Source: Prevotella sp.
GTDB lineage: Bacteria > Bacteroidota > Bacteroidia > Bacteroidales > Bacteroidaceae
NCBI GenBank assembly: GCA_022769285.1
Contig: JALEKD010000042.1
Coordinates: 1-51,312 of the forward strand
Reading direction: 5' to 3'
DNA length: 51,312 bases
The position numbers were made by a program, and so were the translations under genes. Within the stretch, counting starts at the first letter, position 1, and every line of letters starts with the position of its first letter. Positions 17,283 through 26,384 of this stretch are shown here, in pieces. The notes under the pieces were generated by a model. That model was given only the letters and a program-made list of their open reading frames with translations, was not told where the DNA came from and ran no database searches.

Positions 17283-19028
17283 TCAAACTCCCAGACTGGC
17301 CCTGATGGACTTTATCTTTTCCTCGGCCTCCTTGGTACCGCGGTCGTAACATCCGGCACACTTCATGGTACCTTTGACCTCTAGATAGAACTTAATCTTG
17401 GGTTCAGTTCCCGATGGGCGTACACTCACCTTAGTCTCATCATCGCAGAACCACTGCAGTACATTGCTCGTAGCCGGCATATCCAGTTTGGTGGCGGTTC
17501 CGTCCTCCTTGGTGCAGGTAAGCGTCTGATAATCTTTCCAACATATCACCTTGCTGCCGCCCAATTCCTTCGGCGGATTATTGCGGAAGTTGGCCATCAT
17601 CTGCTTGATTTCATCAGCGCCCGTCTTACCAGGTTTCACTACATTGATGGTGTACTCCTTAGAGAAGCCGTACTCCAGATAGATTTCCATCAGCAGATCA
17701 TAAAGCGTCTTGCCCTTATCCTTAGCATAAGCACAAATCTCAGCCAGCAATGAGCAAGCCGATACGGCATCCTTATCACGGACAAAGTCCTCTGCCAGGA
17801 AACCATAGCTCTCCTCGCCACCACCAATATACTGCTGCTTACCCTCAGAGAGAGCTATCTCGCGTGCAATCCACTTGAAGCCCGTATAGCAGTCGCGCAT
17901 TTCTATCTTATTCTTTTCTGCTATCTTACGTATCACCTCTGTCGTCACGATGGTCTTCACGATAAAGTCGCTATCCTTCATCTTGCCCATCGCCTTACGG
18001 TTGGTTATGATATAATACAAGAACAGCAGGCATGTCTGATTACCATTAATCAAAATCCATTCGCCCTTATCGTTCTTGCAAGCCATGCCCACACGGTCGG
18101 CATCAGGGTCACTGGCCATCACGATGTCTGCATCCATCTCCTTGGCATCACGCAGGGCCAACGTAAGGGCCTCACCGTTCTCCGGATTGGGTGATACCAC
18201 CGTGGGGAAGTCACCACTGCGTACCATCTGCTCCTTGACACAATGCACATTGTCAAATCCCCAGAATTTAAGAGATTGTGGTATCATCATCATACCCGTT
18301 CCGTGCAACGGGGTGTACACTATCTTTAGGTCGTGCTGGCGCTTTATCACCTCCGGGTCTATACAGATAGTCTTAATCTTCTCCAGATACACATCGTCTA
18401 TTTCCTTTCCGATAATCTGGATGAGTTCCTTATTACCACCGAACTTCACATCAGTTACCGTCACCTTGTTTACCTCGTCTATAATACCCGTATCGTGCGG
18501 AGCGAGTACCTGGGCACCGTCCTCCCAGTAAGCCTTGTAACCATTGTATTCCTTAGGATTGTGGCTGGCCGTAATGTTTACACCGGCCTGGCATCCCAAA
18601 TGGCGGATAGCAAATGAGCACTCAGGTGTAGGACGCATATCATCAAACAGATAGACCTTGATACCATTGGCAGAGAATATGTCGGCTACGGTCTCAGCAA
18701 AGAGGCGACTATTATTACGGCAATCGTGACATACCACGACTGATATCTGGTCGCGGCTGCTGAAATTCAGTTTCAGATAATTGGCAAAGCCCTGTGTTGC
18801 CATACCCACCGTATAGATATTCATACGGTTGCTGCCGGCACCCATGATGCCACGCAAGCCACCAGTACCAAACTCCAAATCCTTATAGAAACTTTCGATG
18901 AGATCGGTTTTATCAGCGGCAGCCAACTTGGCTTCTACCTCCTTACGTGTCTTTTCGTCAAACGCCGGACTAAGCCACTGCTGTGCCTTGGCCGTACACT
19001 GAGCGATTAAATCTGCATTATTTTCCAT
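17283..19028 (-). CDS. Phosphoglucomutase/phosphomannomutase
   Basis: The 581-aa alpha-D-phosphohexomutase interconverts hexose 1- and 6-phosphates. All four family loops are present: TASHNP with the phosphorylated Ser155, metal-binding DPDADRVG, sugar-binding GGEESYGF and phosphate-binding RPSGTEPK near the C-terminus. The length fits the PgcA-like group, which acts mostly on glucose phosphates, but glucose versus mannose preference cannot be read from sequence alone. It is monocistronic, with a TATCTTTG promoter at 19061-19068 and hairpins after the stop. Confidence 0.93.
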   Translation of the reverse strand: MENNADLIAQCTAKAQQWLSPAFDEKTRKEVEAKLAAADKTDLIESFYKDLEFGTGGLRGIMGAGSNRMNIYTVGMATQGFANYLKLNFSSRDQISVVVCHDCRNNSRLFAETVADIFSANGIKVYLFDDMRPTPECSFAIRHLGCQAGVNITASHNPKEYNGYKAYWEDGAQVLAPHDTGIIDEVNKVTVTDVKFGGNKELIQIIGKEIDDVYLEKIKTICIDPEVIKRQHDLKIVYTPLHGTGMMMIPQSLKFWGFDNVHCVKEQMVRSGDFPTVVSPNPENGEALTLALRDAKEMDADIVMASDPDADRVGMACKNDKGEWILINGNQTCLLFLYYIITNRKAMGKMKDSDFIVKTIVTTEVIRKIAEKNKIEMRDCYTGFKWIAREIALSEGKQQYIGGGEESYGFLAEDFVRDKDAVSACSLLAEICAYAKDKGKTLYDLLMEIYLEYGFSKEYTINVVKPGKTGADEIKQMMANFRNNPPKELGGSKVICWKDYQTLTCTKEDGTATKLDMPATSNVLQWFCDDETKVSVRPSGTEPKIKFYLEVKGTMKCAGCYDRGTKEAEEKIKSIRASLGV

Positions 19029-19060
19029 ATTCGTTTACAATAAATTATTATAGTTTAGTG

Positions 19061-19068
19061 CAAAGATA
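19061..19068 (-). promoter_or_regulatory. -7 box for the phosphohexomutase gene
   Basis: TATCTTTG followed by CA on the minus strand, 33 bp before the start codon; exact consensus. The -33 region is weak. Confidence 0.55.
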
Positions 19069-19112
19069 GCAATTTTAATCGTTGTAAGTTCCCTTTACAT
19101 AATATTTTTTTG

Positions 19113-19120
19113 TATTTTTG
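19113..19120 (+). promoter_or_regulatory. -7 box for the DUF4491-rlmH operon
   Basis: TATTTTTG followed by CA, about 30 bp before the DUF4491 start; exact TAnnTTTG match, divergent from the phosphohexomutase promoter. Confidence 0.55.
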
Positions 19121-19149
19121 CAAAACATAATTTAATTACGATTATTCTC

Positions 19150-19431
19150 ATGTTTTTCACAGGTATTATCATAGCCATAGGAACTTTCCTCATCATTGGG
19201 ATATTCCACCCCATCGTCATAAAGACCGAGTATTATTTTGGCACCCGCCCCTGGTGGCTTTTCCTCATACTGGGCATTGCCAGCATCATTGCCTCGCTCT
19301 GTATCAGCCATGTGGTCGTGTCCAGTCTGCTCGGCGTGCTCGGTGCCAGCCTGCTCTGGTCCATCGGCGAACTCTTCGAGCAGCGCAAACGGGTCGCCAA
19401 GGGATGGTTTCCTAAACGCGAAAAACAATGA
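19150..19431 (+). CDS. DUF4491 small membrane protein
   Basis: The 93-aa protein has three predicted membrane helices (about 2-22, 33-53, 55-75) and a basic C-terminus (QRKRVAKGWFPKREKQ). GIFHPIVIKTEYYFGTRPWW between helices 1 and 2 is the conserved DUF4491 segment. The family is found widely in anaerobes and its function is unknown. The stop overlaps the rlmH start by 4 bp (ATGA), so the two are translationally coupled. Confidence 0.85.
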   Translation: MFFTGIIIAIGTFLIIGIFHPIVIKTEYYFGTRPWWLFLILGIASIIASLCISHVVVSSLLGVLGASLLWSIGELFEQRKRVAKGWFPKREKQ

Positions 19432-19898
19432 AGACCCTCCTTATCTTAGTGGGAAAAACCACCGACCGCCACTTTCAAGCTGGCATAGCCGACTATGCCA
19501 GCCGGATAACTCATTACATGCCCTTTGAAATCCTGACGATACCCGAGATAAAAAATACGAAAAGCCTCTCGGGAGAGCAGCAAAAGGAGCGCGAGGGCGA
19601 ACTTATCCTGAAGCAACTCCAGGCATCCGATACCGTGATACTATTGGACGAACACGGAGCCGAGTTACGCAGTATCGAACTGGCCCAATGGCTTGTCAAG
19701 CGCCAGCAGACAGCCCGCCGCCTGGTATTCATCATTGGCGGTCCCTATGGATTTGCCCCACAGGTATATCAACGGGCCAACGACAAGCTGAGCCTCTCCC
19801 GGCTCACTTTCTCGCATCAGATGGTACGCCTGGTATTCACCGAGCAACTGTACCGTGCCTGTACCATCATCAAGGGCGAGCCCTATCACCATGAATAA
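19428..19898 (+). CDS. rlmH: 23S rRNA (pseudouridine-1915 N3) methyltransferase
   Basis: RlmH is a SPOUT-class methyltransferase that uses SAM to modify helix 69 of 23S rRNA in assembled 70S ribosomes. The SAM knot is seen in VILLDEHGAELRSIELAQWL and FIIGGPYGFAPQVYQRAN, and the C-terminus has the usual LSLSRLTFSHQMVRLVFTEQLYRA. At 156 aa it has the standard length. It overlaps the DUF4491 gene by 4 bp and is followed after 26 bp by the GH92 gene, probably in one transcript. Confidence 0.96.
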   Translation: MKTLLILVGKTTDRHFQAGIADYASRITHYMPFEILTIPEIKNTKSLSGEQQKEREGELILKQLQASDTVILLDEHGAELRSIELAQWLVKRQQTARRLVFIIGGPYGFAPQVYQRANDKLSLSRLTFSHQMVRLVFTEQLYRACTIIKGEPYHHE

Positions 19899-19924
19899 TA
19901 AACTCTAATTAATTTCATACATCC

Positions 19925-22258
19925 ATGAACAAGAAACTATTAGTCTTATCAGCAGCAGTTGCCATGTCCATAGCCTCCTGGGGCCAGCAGTCACGCACCC
20001 GAACAAGCTATGTCAATCCCATGATTGGAACGGCAGGCATGGGACACACCTTCCCTGGTGCCTGTGCACCCTTTGGGATCGTCCAGCTCAGTCCTGAGAC
20101 CGACACCATCCCCCATAATGTCGATGGTAAGTACCAGACCAAGGTCTACTCTTACTGTGCTGGTTACCAGTACGACGACCCTACCATTGTGGGGTTCAGC
20201 CATACACACCTGAGCGGCACGGGGCATAGCGACCTGGGCGATATACTCATCATGCCACAGACCGGAAAACTGCAACTCAACCCCGGAACGGCCCGGAATC
20301 CAGATGCGGGCTACCGTTCGCGCTTCTCGCATTCCACCGAGAAGGCCACTCCTGGCTACTACGAGGTCACGCTGGCCGACAATGGCGTACGCGCCCAGCT
20401 CACAGCCACTACCCGCGTAGGTATCCATAAATATACTTTCCCCGATGTCAAGGAGGTCCGCCTCATCATAGACCTTATCCATGGTATATACAACTATGAC
20501 GGCAAGGTGCTGTGGAGCTCGCTCCGTGTAGAGAACGACACGCTGCTCACAGGCTACCGCATCACCAACGGATGGTCGCGCGCCAACTACACTTACTTCG
20601 CCATCACCTTTAGCAAACCCATCAAGACGTATGGCTACCGCGACATGAAGAAACCTAAGTACCGCGGCTTCTGGCGCAAGTTTGATATATACCACAATTT
20701 CCCGGAAATAGCGGGACAGAACGTGACCACCTATTTCAACTTTGACAACACCGACCGCCAGCCCATCACGGTCAAGGTGGCCCTGTCGGCCGTCAGTACC
20801 GAGGGAGCGCTGAAGAACCTGAAGGCCGAGGCTCAGAACCTCACTTTCGAGCAGGCCATGGCCAAGACAGAGGCTGCCTGGGAGAATGAGTTGGCCTGCA
20901 TAGACTGCAAGGGTACCAACGACCAAAAGGCCATGATATATACCTCACTATATCACACCATGATTAACCCATCGGTCTATATGGATGTAGACAACAAGTA
21001 CCGTGGTGTAGACGGAAACATCCATGAGGCGCTTAGATTTACCAACTATACCATATTCTCTGTCTGGGACACTTACCGGGCCGAGCACCCATTCCTGCAG
21101 TTGGTCAAGCCGGAACGCAACCTGGACATGGTGATGTCCATGATAGCCCACCAGCAGCAGAACCGCCTGCACATGCTTCCCGTGTGGAGCCTTATGGGCA
21201 ACGAGGGCTGGTGCATGACTGGCTATCATGCCGTATCGGTAGTGGCCGATGCCTTAGTCAAAGGGGCCAAACTCAATACCGACGAGGCACTCAGGGCTAT
21301 GGACGAGACTGCCAACTGCAAGTACTTCCCCAGCGTAGAACAATATAAGAAACTGGGCTATGCCCCTTACGACCACGATGCCACAGCAGCCTCTAACACG
21401 CTGGAATACTCGTACGATGACTGGGCCATTTACGCAGCAGCCCTCAAGATGGGCCGCAAGGACCTGGCCGACAAGTATGCTAAACGCGCGCTCTTCTACC
21501 GCAACACTTTCGATACCACTATAGGCTTTGCCTCACCCCGTTACGCCAACGGCCAGTTCAAGAAGAATCTGGATCCCTACCAGACTTACGATGAGGGATT
21601 TATCGAGGGCAACTCGTGGAACTTCTCATTCCAGGCGCCTCAGGATGTGTTCGGCCTGATAAAACTCTACGGTGGCGACAAGGCTTTCCAGGACCGCCTG
21701 GACGAACTCTTCAAGATGGACCTGCCCGAGAAGTACTACGTAGACAATGAGGACATCACCGCCGAGGGCCTGGTGGGTGGCTATGTACATGGCAACGAGC
21801 CCAGCCACCACATTCCCTATCTCTACGCGTGGACATCGGCTCCCTGGAAGTCTCAGGAGCGCCTGCGCACCATTATGAACCAGATGTACAAGGACCATAT
21901 ACGTGGCCTGAGCGGCAATGACGACTGCGGACAGATGTCGGCATGGTATCTGTTCTCGGCCATGGGCTTCTACCCTGTATGCCCAGGCAGCGACCAGTAT
22001 GTAATTGGGGCTCCCTTCCTGCCCTACATGAAGGTAAACCTGACTAATGGCAACACTATCACCATCAAGGCACCCGGCGTAAGCAACAAGAACCGCTACA
22101 TACAGAATGTCAAGGTCAATGGCAAGCCGTATACCAAGCTGTATTTTACTCACAAGCAGCTTACCGACGGAGCTGTCATCGAGTACAAGATGGGCAGCAA
22201 GCCCAACACCAAGCGTGGACTTGATGCAGCCGACAAGCCTTACTCCATGACGAAGTAA
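19925..22258 (+). CDS. GH92 alpha-mannosidase, secreted
   Basis: The 777-aa enzyme has a signal peptide (MNKKLLVLSAAVAMSIASWG) followed by SYVNPMIGTAGMGHTFPGACAP, the typical GH92 N-terminal start. The (alpha/alpha)6 domain contains SVWDTYRAEHPF, GNEPSHHIPYLY and GNDDCGQMSAWYLFSAMGFYPVCPG, all characteristic. GH92 enzymes are calcium-dependent exo-alpha-mannosidases, mostly alpha-1,2, and help Bacteroidota use N-glycans or yeast mannan. The linkage preference is not certain here. There is no SusC/SusD pair in the window, so it is not part of a visible polysaccharide utilisation locus. A hairpin terminator follows at 22285-22325. Confidence 0.95.
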   Translation: MNKKLLVLSAAVAMSIASWGQQSRTRTSYVNPMIGTAGMGHTFPGACAPFGIVQLSPETDTIPHNVDGKYQTKVYSYCAGYQYDDPTIVGFSHTHLSGTGHSDLGDILIMPQTGKLQLNPGTARNPDAGYRSRFSHSTEKATPGYYEVTLADNGVRAQLTATTRVGIHKYTFPDVKEVRLIIDLIHGIYNYDGKVLWSSLRVENDTLLTGYRITNGWSRANYTYFAITFSKPIKTYGYRDMKKPKYRGFWRKFDIYHNFPEIAGQNVTTYFNFDNTDRQPITVKVALSAVSTEGALKNLKAEAQNLTFEQAMAKTEAAWENELACIDCKGTNDQKAMIYTSLYHTMINPSVYMDVDNKYRGVDGNIHEALRFTNYTIFSVWDTYRAEHPFLQLVKPERNLDMVMSMIAHQQQNRLHMLPVWSLMGNEGWCMTGYHAVSVVADALVKGAKLNTDEALRAMDETANCKYFPSVEQYKKLGYAPYDHDATAASNTLEYSYDDWAIYAAALKMGRKDLADKYAKRALFYRNTFDTTIGFASPRYANGQFKKNLDPYQTYDEGFIEGNSWNFSFQAPQDVFGLIKLYGGDKAFQDRLDELFKMDLPEKYYVDNEDITAEGLVGGYVHGNEPSHHIPYLYAWTSAPWKSQERLRTIMNQMYKDHIRGLSGNDDCGQMSAWYLFSAMGFYPVCPGSDQYVIGAPFLPYMKVNLTNGNTITIKAPGVSNKNRYIQNVKVNGKPYTKLYFTHKQLTDGAVIEYKMGSKPNTKRGLDAADKPYSMTK

Positions 22259-22284
22259 GGTCTACCGCCATCCGTCTATCATTT

Positions 22285-22327
22285 ACCGGGGCAGGGGAAC
22301 GGGCCATCCCCCCTCTTGCCCCGGTTT
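22285..22327 (+). terminator. Terminator after the GH92 gene
   Basis: Arms ACCGGGGCA (22285-22293) and TGCCCCGGT (22317-22325) are perfect 9-bp complements, with further G/C pairing inside and TTTATT after. It may limit read-through into the GH28-like gene. Confidence 0.6.
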
Positions 22328-22360
22328 ATTCTCTAAACTTTTTACCTTATTATATTATAT

Positions 22361-23647
22361 ATGCCACTATTACTATCTATAGTTATCAGTATTCTCAGTT
22401 TTGGTGCCGTAGCCAATAATGACAGCATAAACAATGCCGGGGCCATCAACCGGGCCATCAGCGCCTGTGCCCAGCAGGGCGGGGGCACGGTGCGGGTACC
22501 TGCCGGCACCTACGTCACGGGTTCTATCTATATGCAGAGCCGCGTTACTCTGCGGCTGGAACGTGGGGCCATACTCCGTGGCTCCGTGCGGCTTGCCGAC
22601 TATGCCCCACTGCAAACCGATATGGACTTATCGCGCTATGAGAGCGGACAGGGCACCGTCAACTACAACAGCGCCACCGACCCTCAATGGTCGCGTGCCC
22701 TTATCTTCGGTGTCGGTATACACCATGCTGGCATCGAGGGCCCTGGCCATATTGACGGGGCCGATGTACGCAATCCCTTAGGCGAAGAGCACATGCGCGG
22801 CCCGCACACCATCCTGCTGGCAGGATGCTCCGACATACGTTTCAAGGACTTCTCCATTACCCGCTCGGCCAACTATGCCATACTGGCTTACCAGATAGAC
22901 CACACCCAGTTCAACGCACTCAATATTACAGGGGGCTGGGACGGCATACACGTACGCGGAGCACGCCATACCAGCATCAGCCGATGCACCCTGCACACGG
23001 GCGATGATGCCCTGGCTGGTGGCTACTGGACAGATACACGCATAGACCGCTGCCTCATCAACTCATCGTGTAATGGCATACGCATGATTATGCCATCCGA
23101 ACGTGTGTATATCACCCGTTGCCGTTTTGAAGGCCCGGGCACCCATCCACACCATACCTCTGGCCGCACGGCTACCGAGACAGGCATCTATCTGCAGCCC
23201 GGCGGATGGGGCAAGGCTCCCGGACGGATGGACCATATATATATAGACCGGTGCCAGATGTACAATGTGCTGACCCCTATAACCGTCACCTTGGGCGATG
23301 ACAACACGGCAGGCACCATCAGCATAAACCGGCTTACCGGTCGCAAGATAGGCCACATGGCCCTGTCTGTTAAGAGCTGGGGGGCGGCTCCTACCGACCA
23401 GGTGATTATCAGCAACTCTGACATAGAGTACATCGGCAAGGACGACCGCTCTCTGCCCGAATGGTTCCATGGCAAGTCGTTCGACCAGTGGCCATTCTTC
23501 CCCAGCTGGGGCATGTACTTCCGTAACGTGCACACGGTTAAGCTGCATCGGGTAAAGTTGCGCCTCATCGGAAAAGACTATCGCCCAGCCACTCTCTATG
23601 ACCACGTAGACCGCGTACAGGGCCATGCCACCTTGGCGACAGACTGA
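22361..23647 (+). CDS. GH28-like right-handed beta-helix protein
   Basis: The 428-aa protein has a short signal-like start and the polygalacturonase-type opening DSINNAGAINRAISACAQQG...GGTVRVPAGTYVTGSIYM. The helix carries GWDGIHVRG (in place of NTDGID) and LHTGDDALAG (the paired Asp motif), but the GHG histidine motif of classical GH28 enzymes is not seen; SSCNGIRMI occupies that zone. Two of three acidic positions are thus retained, so activity on a pectin-like or other uronic polysaccharide is possible but not certain. It is 102 bp after GH92 with a hairpin between. A long hairpin, with ACCTTGG/CCAAGGT and CAGACT/AGTCTG arms, overlaps its stop codon. Confidence 0.8.
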   Translation: MPLLLSIVISILSFGAVANNDSINNAGAINRAISACAQQGGGTVRVPAGTYVTGSIYMQSRVTLRLERGAILRGSVRLADYAPLQTDMDLSRYESGQGTVNYNSATDPQWSRALIFGVGIHHAGIEGPGHIDGADVRNPLGEEHMRGPHTILLAGCSDIRFKDFSITRSANYAILAYQIDHTQFNALNITGGWDGIHVRGARHTSISRCTLHTGDDALAGGYWTDTRIDRCLINSSCNGIRMIMPSERVYITRCRFEGPGTHPHHTSGRTATETGIYLQPGGWGKAPGRMDHIYIDRCQMYNVLTPITVTLGDDNTAGTISINRLTGRKIGHMALSVKSWGAAPTDQVIISNSDIEYIGKDDRSLPEWFHGKSFDQWPFFPSWGMYFRNVHTVKLHRVKLRLIGKDYRPATLYDHVDRVQGHATLATD

Positions 23648-23729
23648 CAACAAGTCTGCCTGCCACCAAGGTTGACATGGCTGTTTATCTCATTTTTTCA
23701 GCGCATACTGCAAGAAAAAAGGCAAAAAG

Positions 23730-23761
23730 TTTGGGAACAACTGGATTAATTACTAATTTTG
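23730..23761 (+). promoter_or_regulatory. Promoter of the nfeD-SPFH operon
   Basis: TTTG (23730-23733), a 20-bp spacer and TAATTTTG (23754-23761) form a complete -33/-7 pair 26 bp before the NfeD start. Confidence 0.7.
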
Positions 23762-23787
23762 AAAAAATTATCAATAACATTACCGCC

Positions 23788-24234
23788 ATGACAGAGTATC
23801 TCATCTCTAACCTCTGGGCAGTGTGGACAGCCATAGCCATCGTCTGCCTCATCATCGAACTGGGTTCGGGCGACTTCTTTGTCACCTGTTTTGCCATCGG
23901 GGCATTGTGCGCCATGCTCACCTCGTTCTTCTGTGCGCCCCTATGGTTACAGATACTGGTTTTTGCCCTCTGCTCCGTACTGAGTATCATCTTTATACGA
24001 CCCTCCCTGCTTAGACATGTACACAACCACAAGGAGCGGCTCAGCAATGCCGATGCCCTGATAGGCCGTACGGGCACCGTCATAGAGCCCATAGCCCCCG
24101 AGGGCTTCGGTTATGTCAAGGTAGACGGCGATGAGTGGAAAGCACAGACCCATGCCGACACCACCATTAACGTGGGCGAAACAGTAAGAATAGTGGCCCG
24201 CGACAGCATCATTGTGCGCGTAGAGCGCGTATAA
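23788..24234 (+). CDS. NfeD-like membrane protein
   Basis: The 148-aa protein has two or three membrane helices (about 8-28, 33-52, 54-70) followed by an OB-fold-like C-terminal domain: GRTGTVIEPIAPEGFGYVKVDGDEWKAQT...GETVRIV. This is the NfeD1b architecture without the ClpP-like protease part. NfeD proteins pair with SPFH/stomatin proteins in membrane microdomains, and such a gene follows 37 bp downstream. The ATG at 23788 is preferred over a longer frame whose extra N-terminus would overlap the promoter. Confidence 0.9.
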   Translation: MTEYLISNLWAVWTAIAIVCLIIELGSGDFFVTCFAIGALCAMLTSFFCAPLWLQILVFALCSVLSIIFIRPSLLRHVHNHKERLSNADALIGRTGTVIEPIAPEGFGYVKVDGDEWKAQTHADTTINVGETVRIVARDSIIVRVERV

Positions 24235-24271
24235 CATAACTTTTTACCAACCCTTAATACCACATCTAATT

Positions 24272-25228
24272 ATGGAAGGAATTACCCTCGTTGTACTCTG
24301 CGTACTGCTGGTACTGGCCATTACATTTGTCAAGATGGCCGTAGTGATTATCCCACAGTCCGAGACGCGTATCATAGAGCGTCTGGGCAAGTACTATGCC
24401 ACCCTCAAACCGGGTGTCAACATCATTATACCCTTTATAGACCGCGCCAAGGTCATAGTGACCCAACACCGCGGCCGGTACATGTACTCCAGCTGCATAG
24501 ACCTACGCGAGCAGGTCTACGACTTTGACAAGCAGAATGTCATCACCAAGGATAACATCCAGATGCAAATCAACGCGCTGCTGTACTTCCAGATTGTAGA
24601 TCCCTTCAAGGCTGTTTACGAGATTAACAACCTGCCCAACGCCATAGAGAAACTCACCCAGACCACCCTGCGTAACATTATCGGCGAGATGGAACTCGAC
24701 CAGACGCTCACATCACGCGACACCATCAACACCAAGCTCCGCGGTGTGCTCGACGATGCCACTAACAAGTGGGGCATCAAGGTTAACCGCGTAGAACTAC
24801 AGGATATAACACCACCGCAAAGCGTTCTTCAGGCCATGGAGAAGCAGATGCAGGCCGAGCGCAACAAGCGCGCCGCCATCCTTACCAGCGAGGGTGCCAA
24901 GCAGTCTCAGATACTGCAGTCTGAGGGCGACAAGGCTGCCACCATCAACAGGGCCGAGGCCGACAAGCAGCAGGCCATCCTCAAAGCCGAGGGCGAGGCC
25001 ACCGCACGTATCCGCAAGGCTGAGGCCGAGGCCATAGCCATCGGAAAGATAACCGAGGCGGTAGGCAAGAGTACCAATCCGGCCAACTATCTGCTAGCCC
25101 AGAAATATATACAGATGCTCAACGAGGTAGCTCAGGGCGACAAGACCAAGACTGTGTTCATGCCCTACGAGGCCTGTAACCTTATGGGCTCCATCGGCGG
25201 CATCAAGGAACTTTTCAAAGGAGAATAA
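24272..25228 (+). CDS. SPFH/band 7 (stomatin-like) protein
   Basis: The 318-aa protein begins with one membrane helix (about 3-24) and continues with the SPFH core: IPQSETRIIERLGKYYATLKPG, RGRYMYSSCIDLREQVYDF and TKDNIQMQINALLYFQIVDP. A long charged coiled coil follows, MEKQMQAERNKRAAILTSEG and repeated GD/EA-KQ units (about residues 185-260). This matches the QmcA/paraslipin group, which oligomerises on the inner membrane and is thought to organise membrane proteins or proteolysis. Cotranscription with NfeD is the common arrangement. Confidence 0.93.
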   Translation: MEGITLVVLCVLLVLAITFVKMAVVIIPQSETRIIERLGKYYATLKPGVNIIIPFIDRAKVIVTQHRGRYMYSSCIDLREQVYDFDKQNVITKDNIQMQINALLYFQIVDPFKAVYEINNLPNAIEKLTQTTLRNIIGEMELDQTLTSRDTINTKLRGVLDDATNKWGIKVNRVELQDITPPQSVLQAMEKQMQAERNKRAAILTSEGAKQSQILQSEGDKAATINRAEADKQQAILKAEGEATARIRKAEAEAIAIGKITEAVGKSTNPANYLLAQKYIQMLNEVAQGDKTKTVFMPYEACNLMGSIGGIKELFKGE

Positions 25229-25236
25229 GAAGTATT

Positions 25237-26331
25237 ATGAAAATCTGTATCGTAGCAGGAGCACGCCCCAACTTTATCAAGGTGGCCCCCATACTGCACG
25301 CGGCACGCCAGGCTAAAGGGCGGGGCACCGCGCTCGATGTAACGTTAGTATATGCCGGACGGGCCGACGACCCCACCTTAGAGCCGTCGCTCTTTGCCGA
25401 CCTGCAAATAGCTCCGCCCGACGTGTACCTGGACGTGGACAGCGTAAACCTGAACGAGATAACGGGGCAGGTCATGTCCAAGTTTGAAGCCTACCTGCAG
25501 AGCCATCCCACCGATGTGGTGATAGTCGAGGACGACTTGGCCTCGACCATGGCAGCAGCCATCGTCACCAAGAAACAGGGCATCACACTGGCCCATCTGG
25601 CCGCGGGCACGCGCAGCTTTGACATCAGCATGCCCAAGGAGATTAACCGCCTGGTCATAGACGGTCTGTCGGACCTACTCTTCACTGCGGGCATCAGCAA
25701 CAACTCGATAGCCAACCGCGAGGGGGCCGAGCTGTCTAAGGTGTACATGGTGGGCAACATACTGATAGACAACATACGCAACAACCGCACCCGCTTTGTG
25801 CGCCCGCAGATACTTAGCCAGTTGGGCATAGCCGATGGCAGCTACATCGTGTTCACCCTGAACCGCAAGGCGCTCATGGCAGCCACCGACAATCTGCGGC
25901 TCATGCTTCAGGCCCTTATCCAGGCGGCCGGAAGCACTCCCATCATAGCCCCACTACACGACCGGGCACAGAAGGCCATTGTGCCATTGCTGCCGGCTGA
26001 CCATGCCGGGCTACACATCATCGGTCCGCTGGGCTACTTAGAGTTTAGTTATCTGGCCAGCCACGCCAAGGGCATTGTGACCGACAGTGGCAACGTAGCC
26101 GAGGAGGCCACTTTCAACCAGGTACCCTGCATCACACTCAACAGCTATACTGAGCACATAGAGACGGTCAAGGTGGGCACCAATGTGCTGGTGGGTGAGG
26201 ACGCTACCCTACTGAACCAGGCCACGAGCGACATGGTGGCCGGCCGGTGGAAGCAGAGCGCCTTCCCTGACCGCTGGGACGGGCGCAGCGCCGAACGTAT
26301 CTTGCAGACATTGCTCGACCGGCAGCGCTAA
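25237..26331 (+). CDS. WecB-like UDP-GlcNAc 2-epimerase homologue lacking catalytic residues
   Basis: The 364-aa GT-B-fold protein aligns along its length with non-hydrolysing UDP-GlcNAc 2-epimerases: GARPNFIKVAPI (Arg10, Lys15 kept), VEDD (Asp99/100), PKEINR (Glu135 kept) and TDSGNVAEEATF. Two residues needed for catalysis in E. coli WecB are changed: HVEAG becomes HLAAG (Ala122 for Glu) and the T-G-H-R-R loop becomes T-L-N-R-K (Asn209 for His). The family normally makes UDP-ManNAc. This protein may bind a UDP-sugar without epimerising it, or do another reaction. It starts 8 bp after the SPFH gene, so it likely shares that transcript. Confidence 0.75.
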   Translation: MKICIVAGARPNFIKVAPILHAARQAKGRGTALDVTLVYAGRADDPTLEPSLFADLQIAPPDVYLDVDSVNLNEITGQVMSKFEAYLQSHPTDVVIVEDDLASTMAAAIVTKKQGITLAHLAAGTRSFDISMPKEINRLVIDGLSDLLFTAGISNNSIANREGAELSKVYMVGNILIDNIRNNRTRFVRPQILSQLGIADGSYIVFTLNRKALMAATDNLRLMLQALIQAAGSTPIIAPLHDRAQKAIVPLLPADHAGLHIIGPLGYLEFSYLASHAKGIVTDSGNVAEEATFNQVPCITLNSYTEHIETVKVGTNVLVGEDATLLNQATSDMVAGRWKQSAFPDRWDGRSAERILQTLLDRQR

Positions 26332-26384
26332 CCACCGTCGGCCCATCGGCAGTCACCACGCCGATGACGGCCAAGAGGGTCTTT

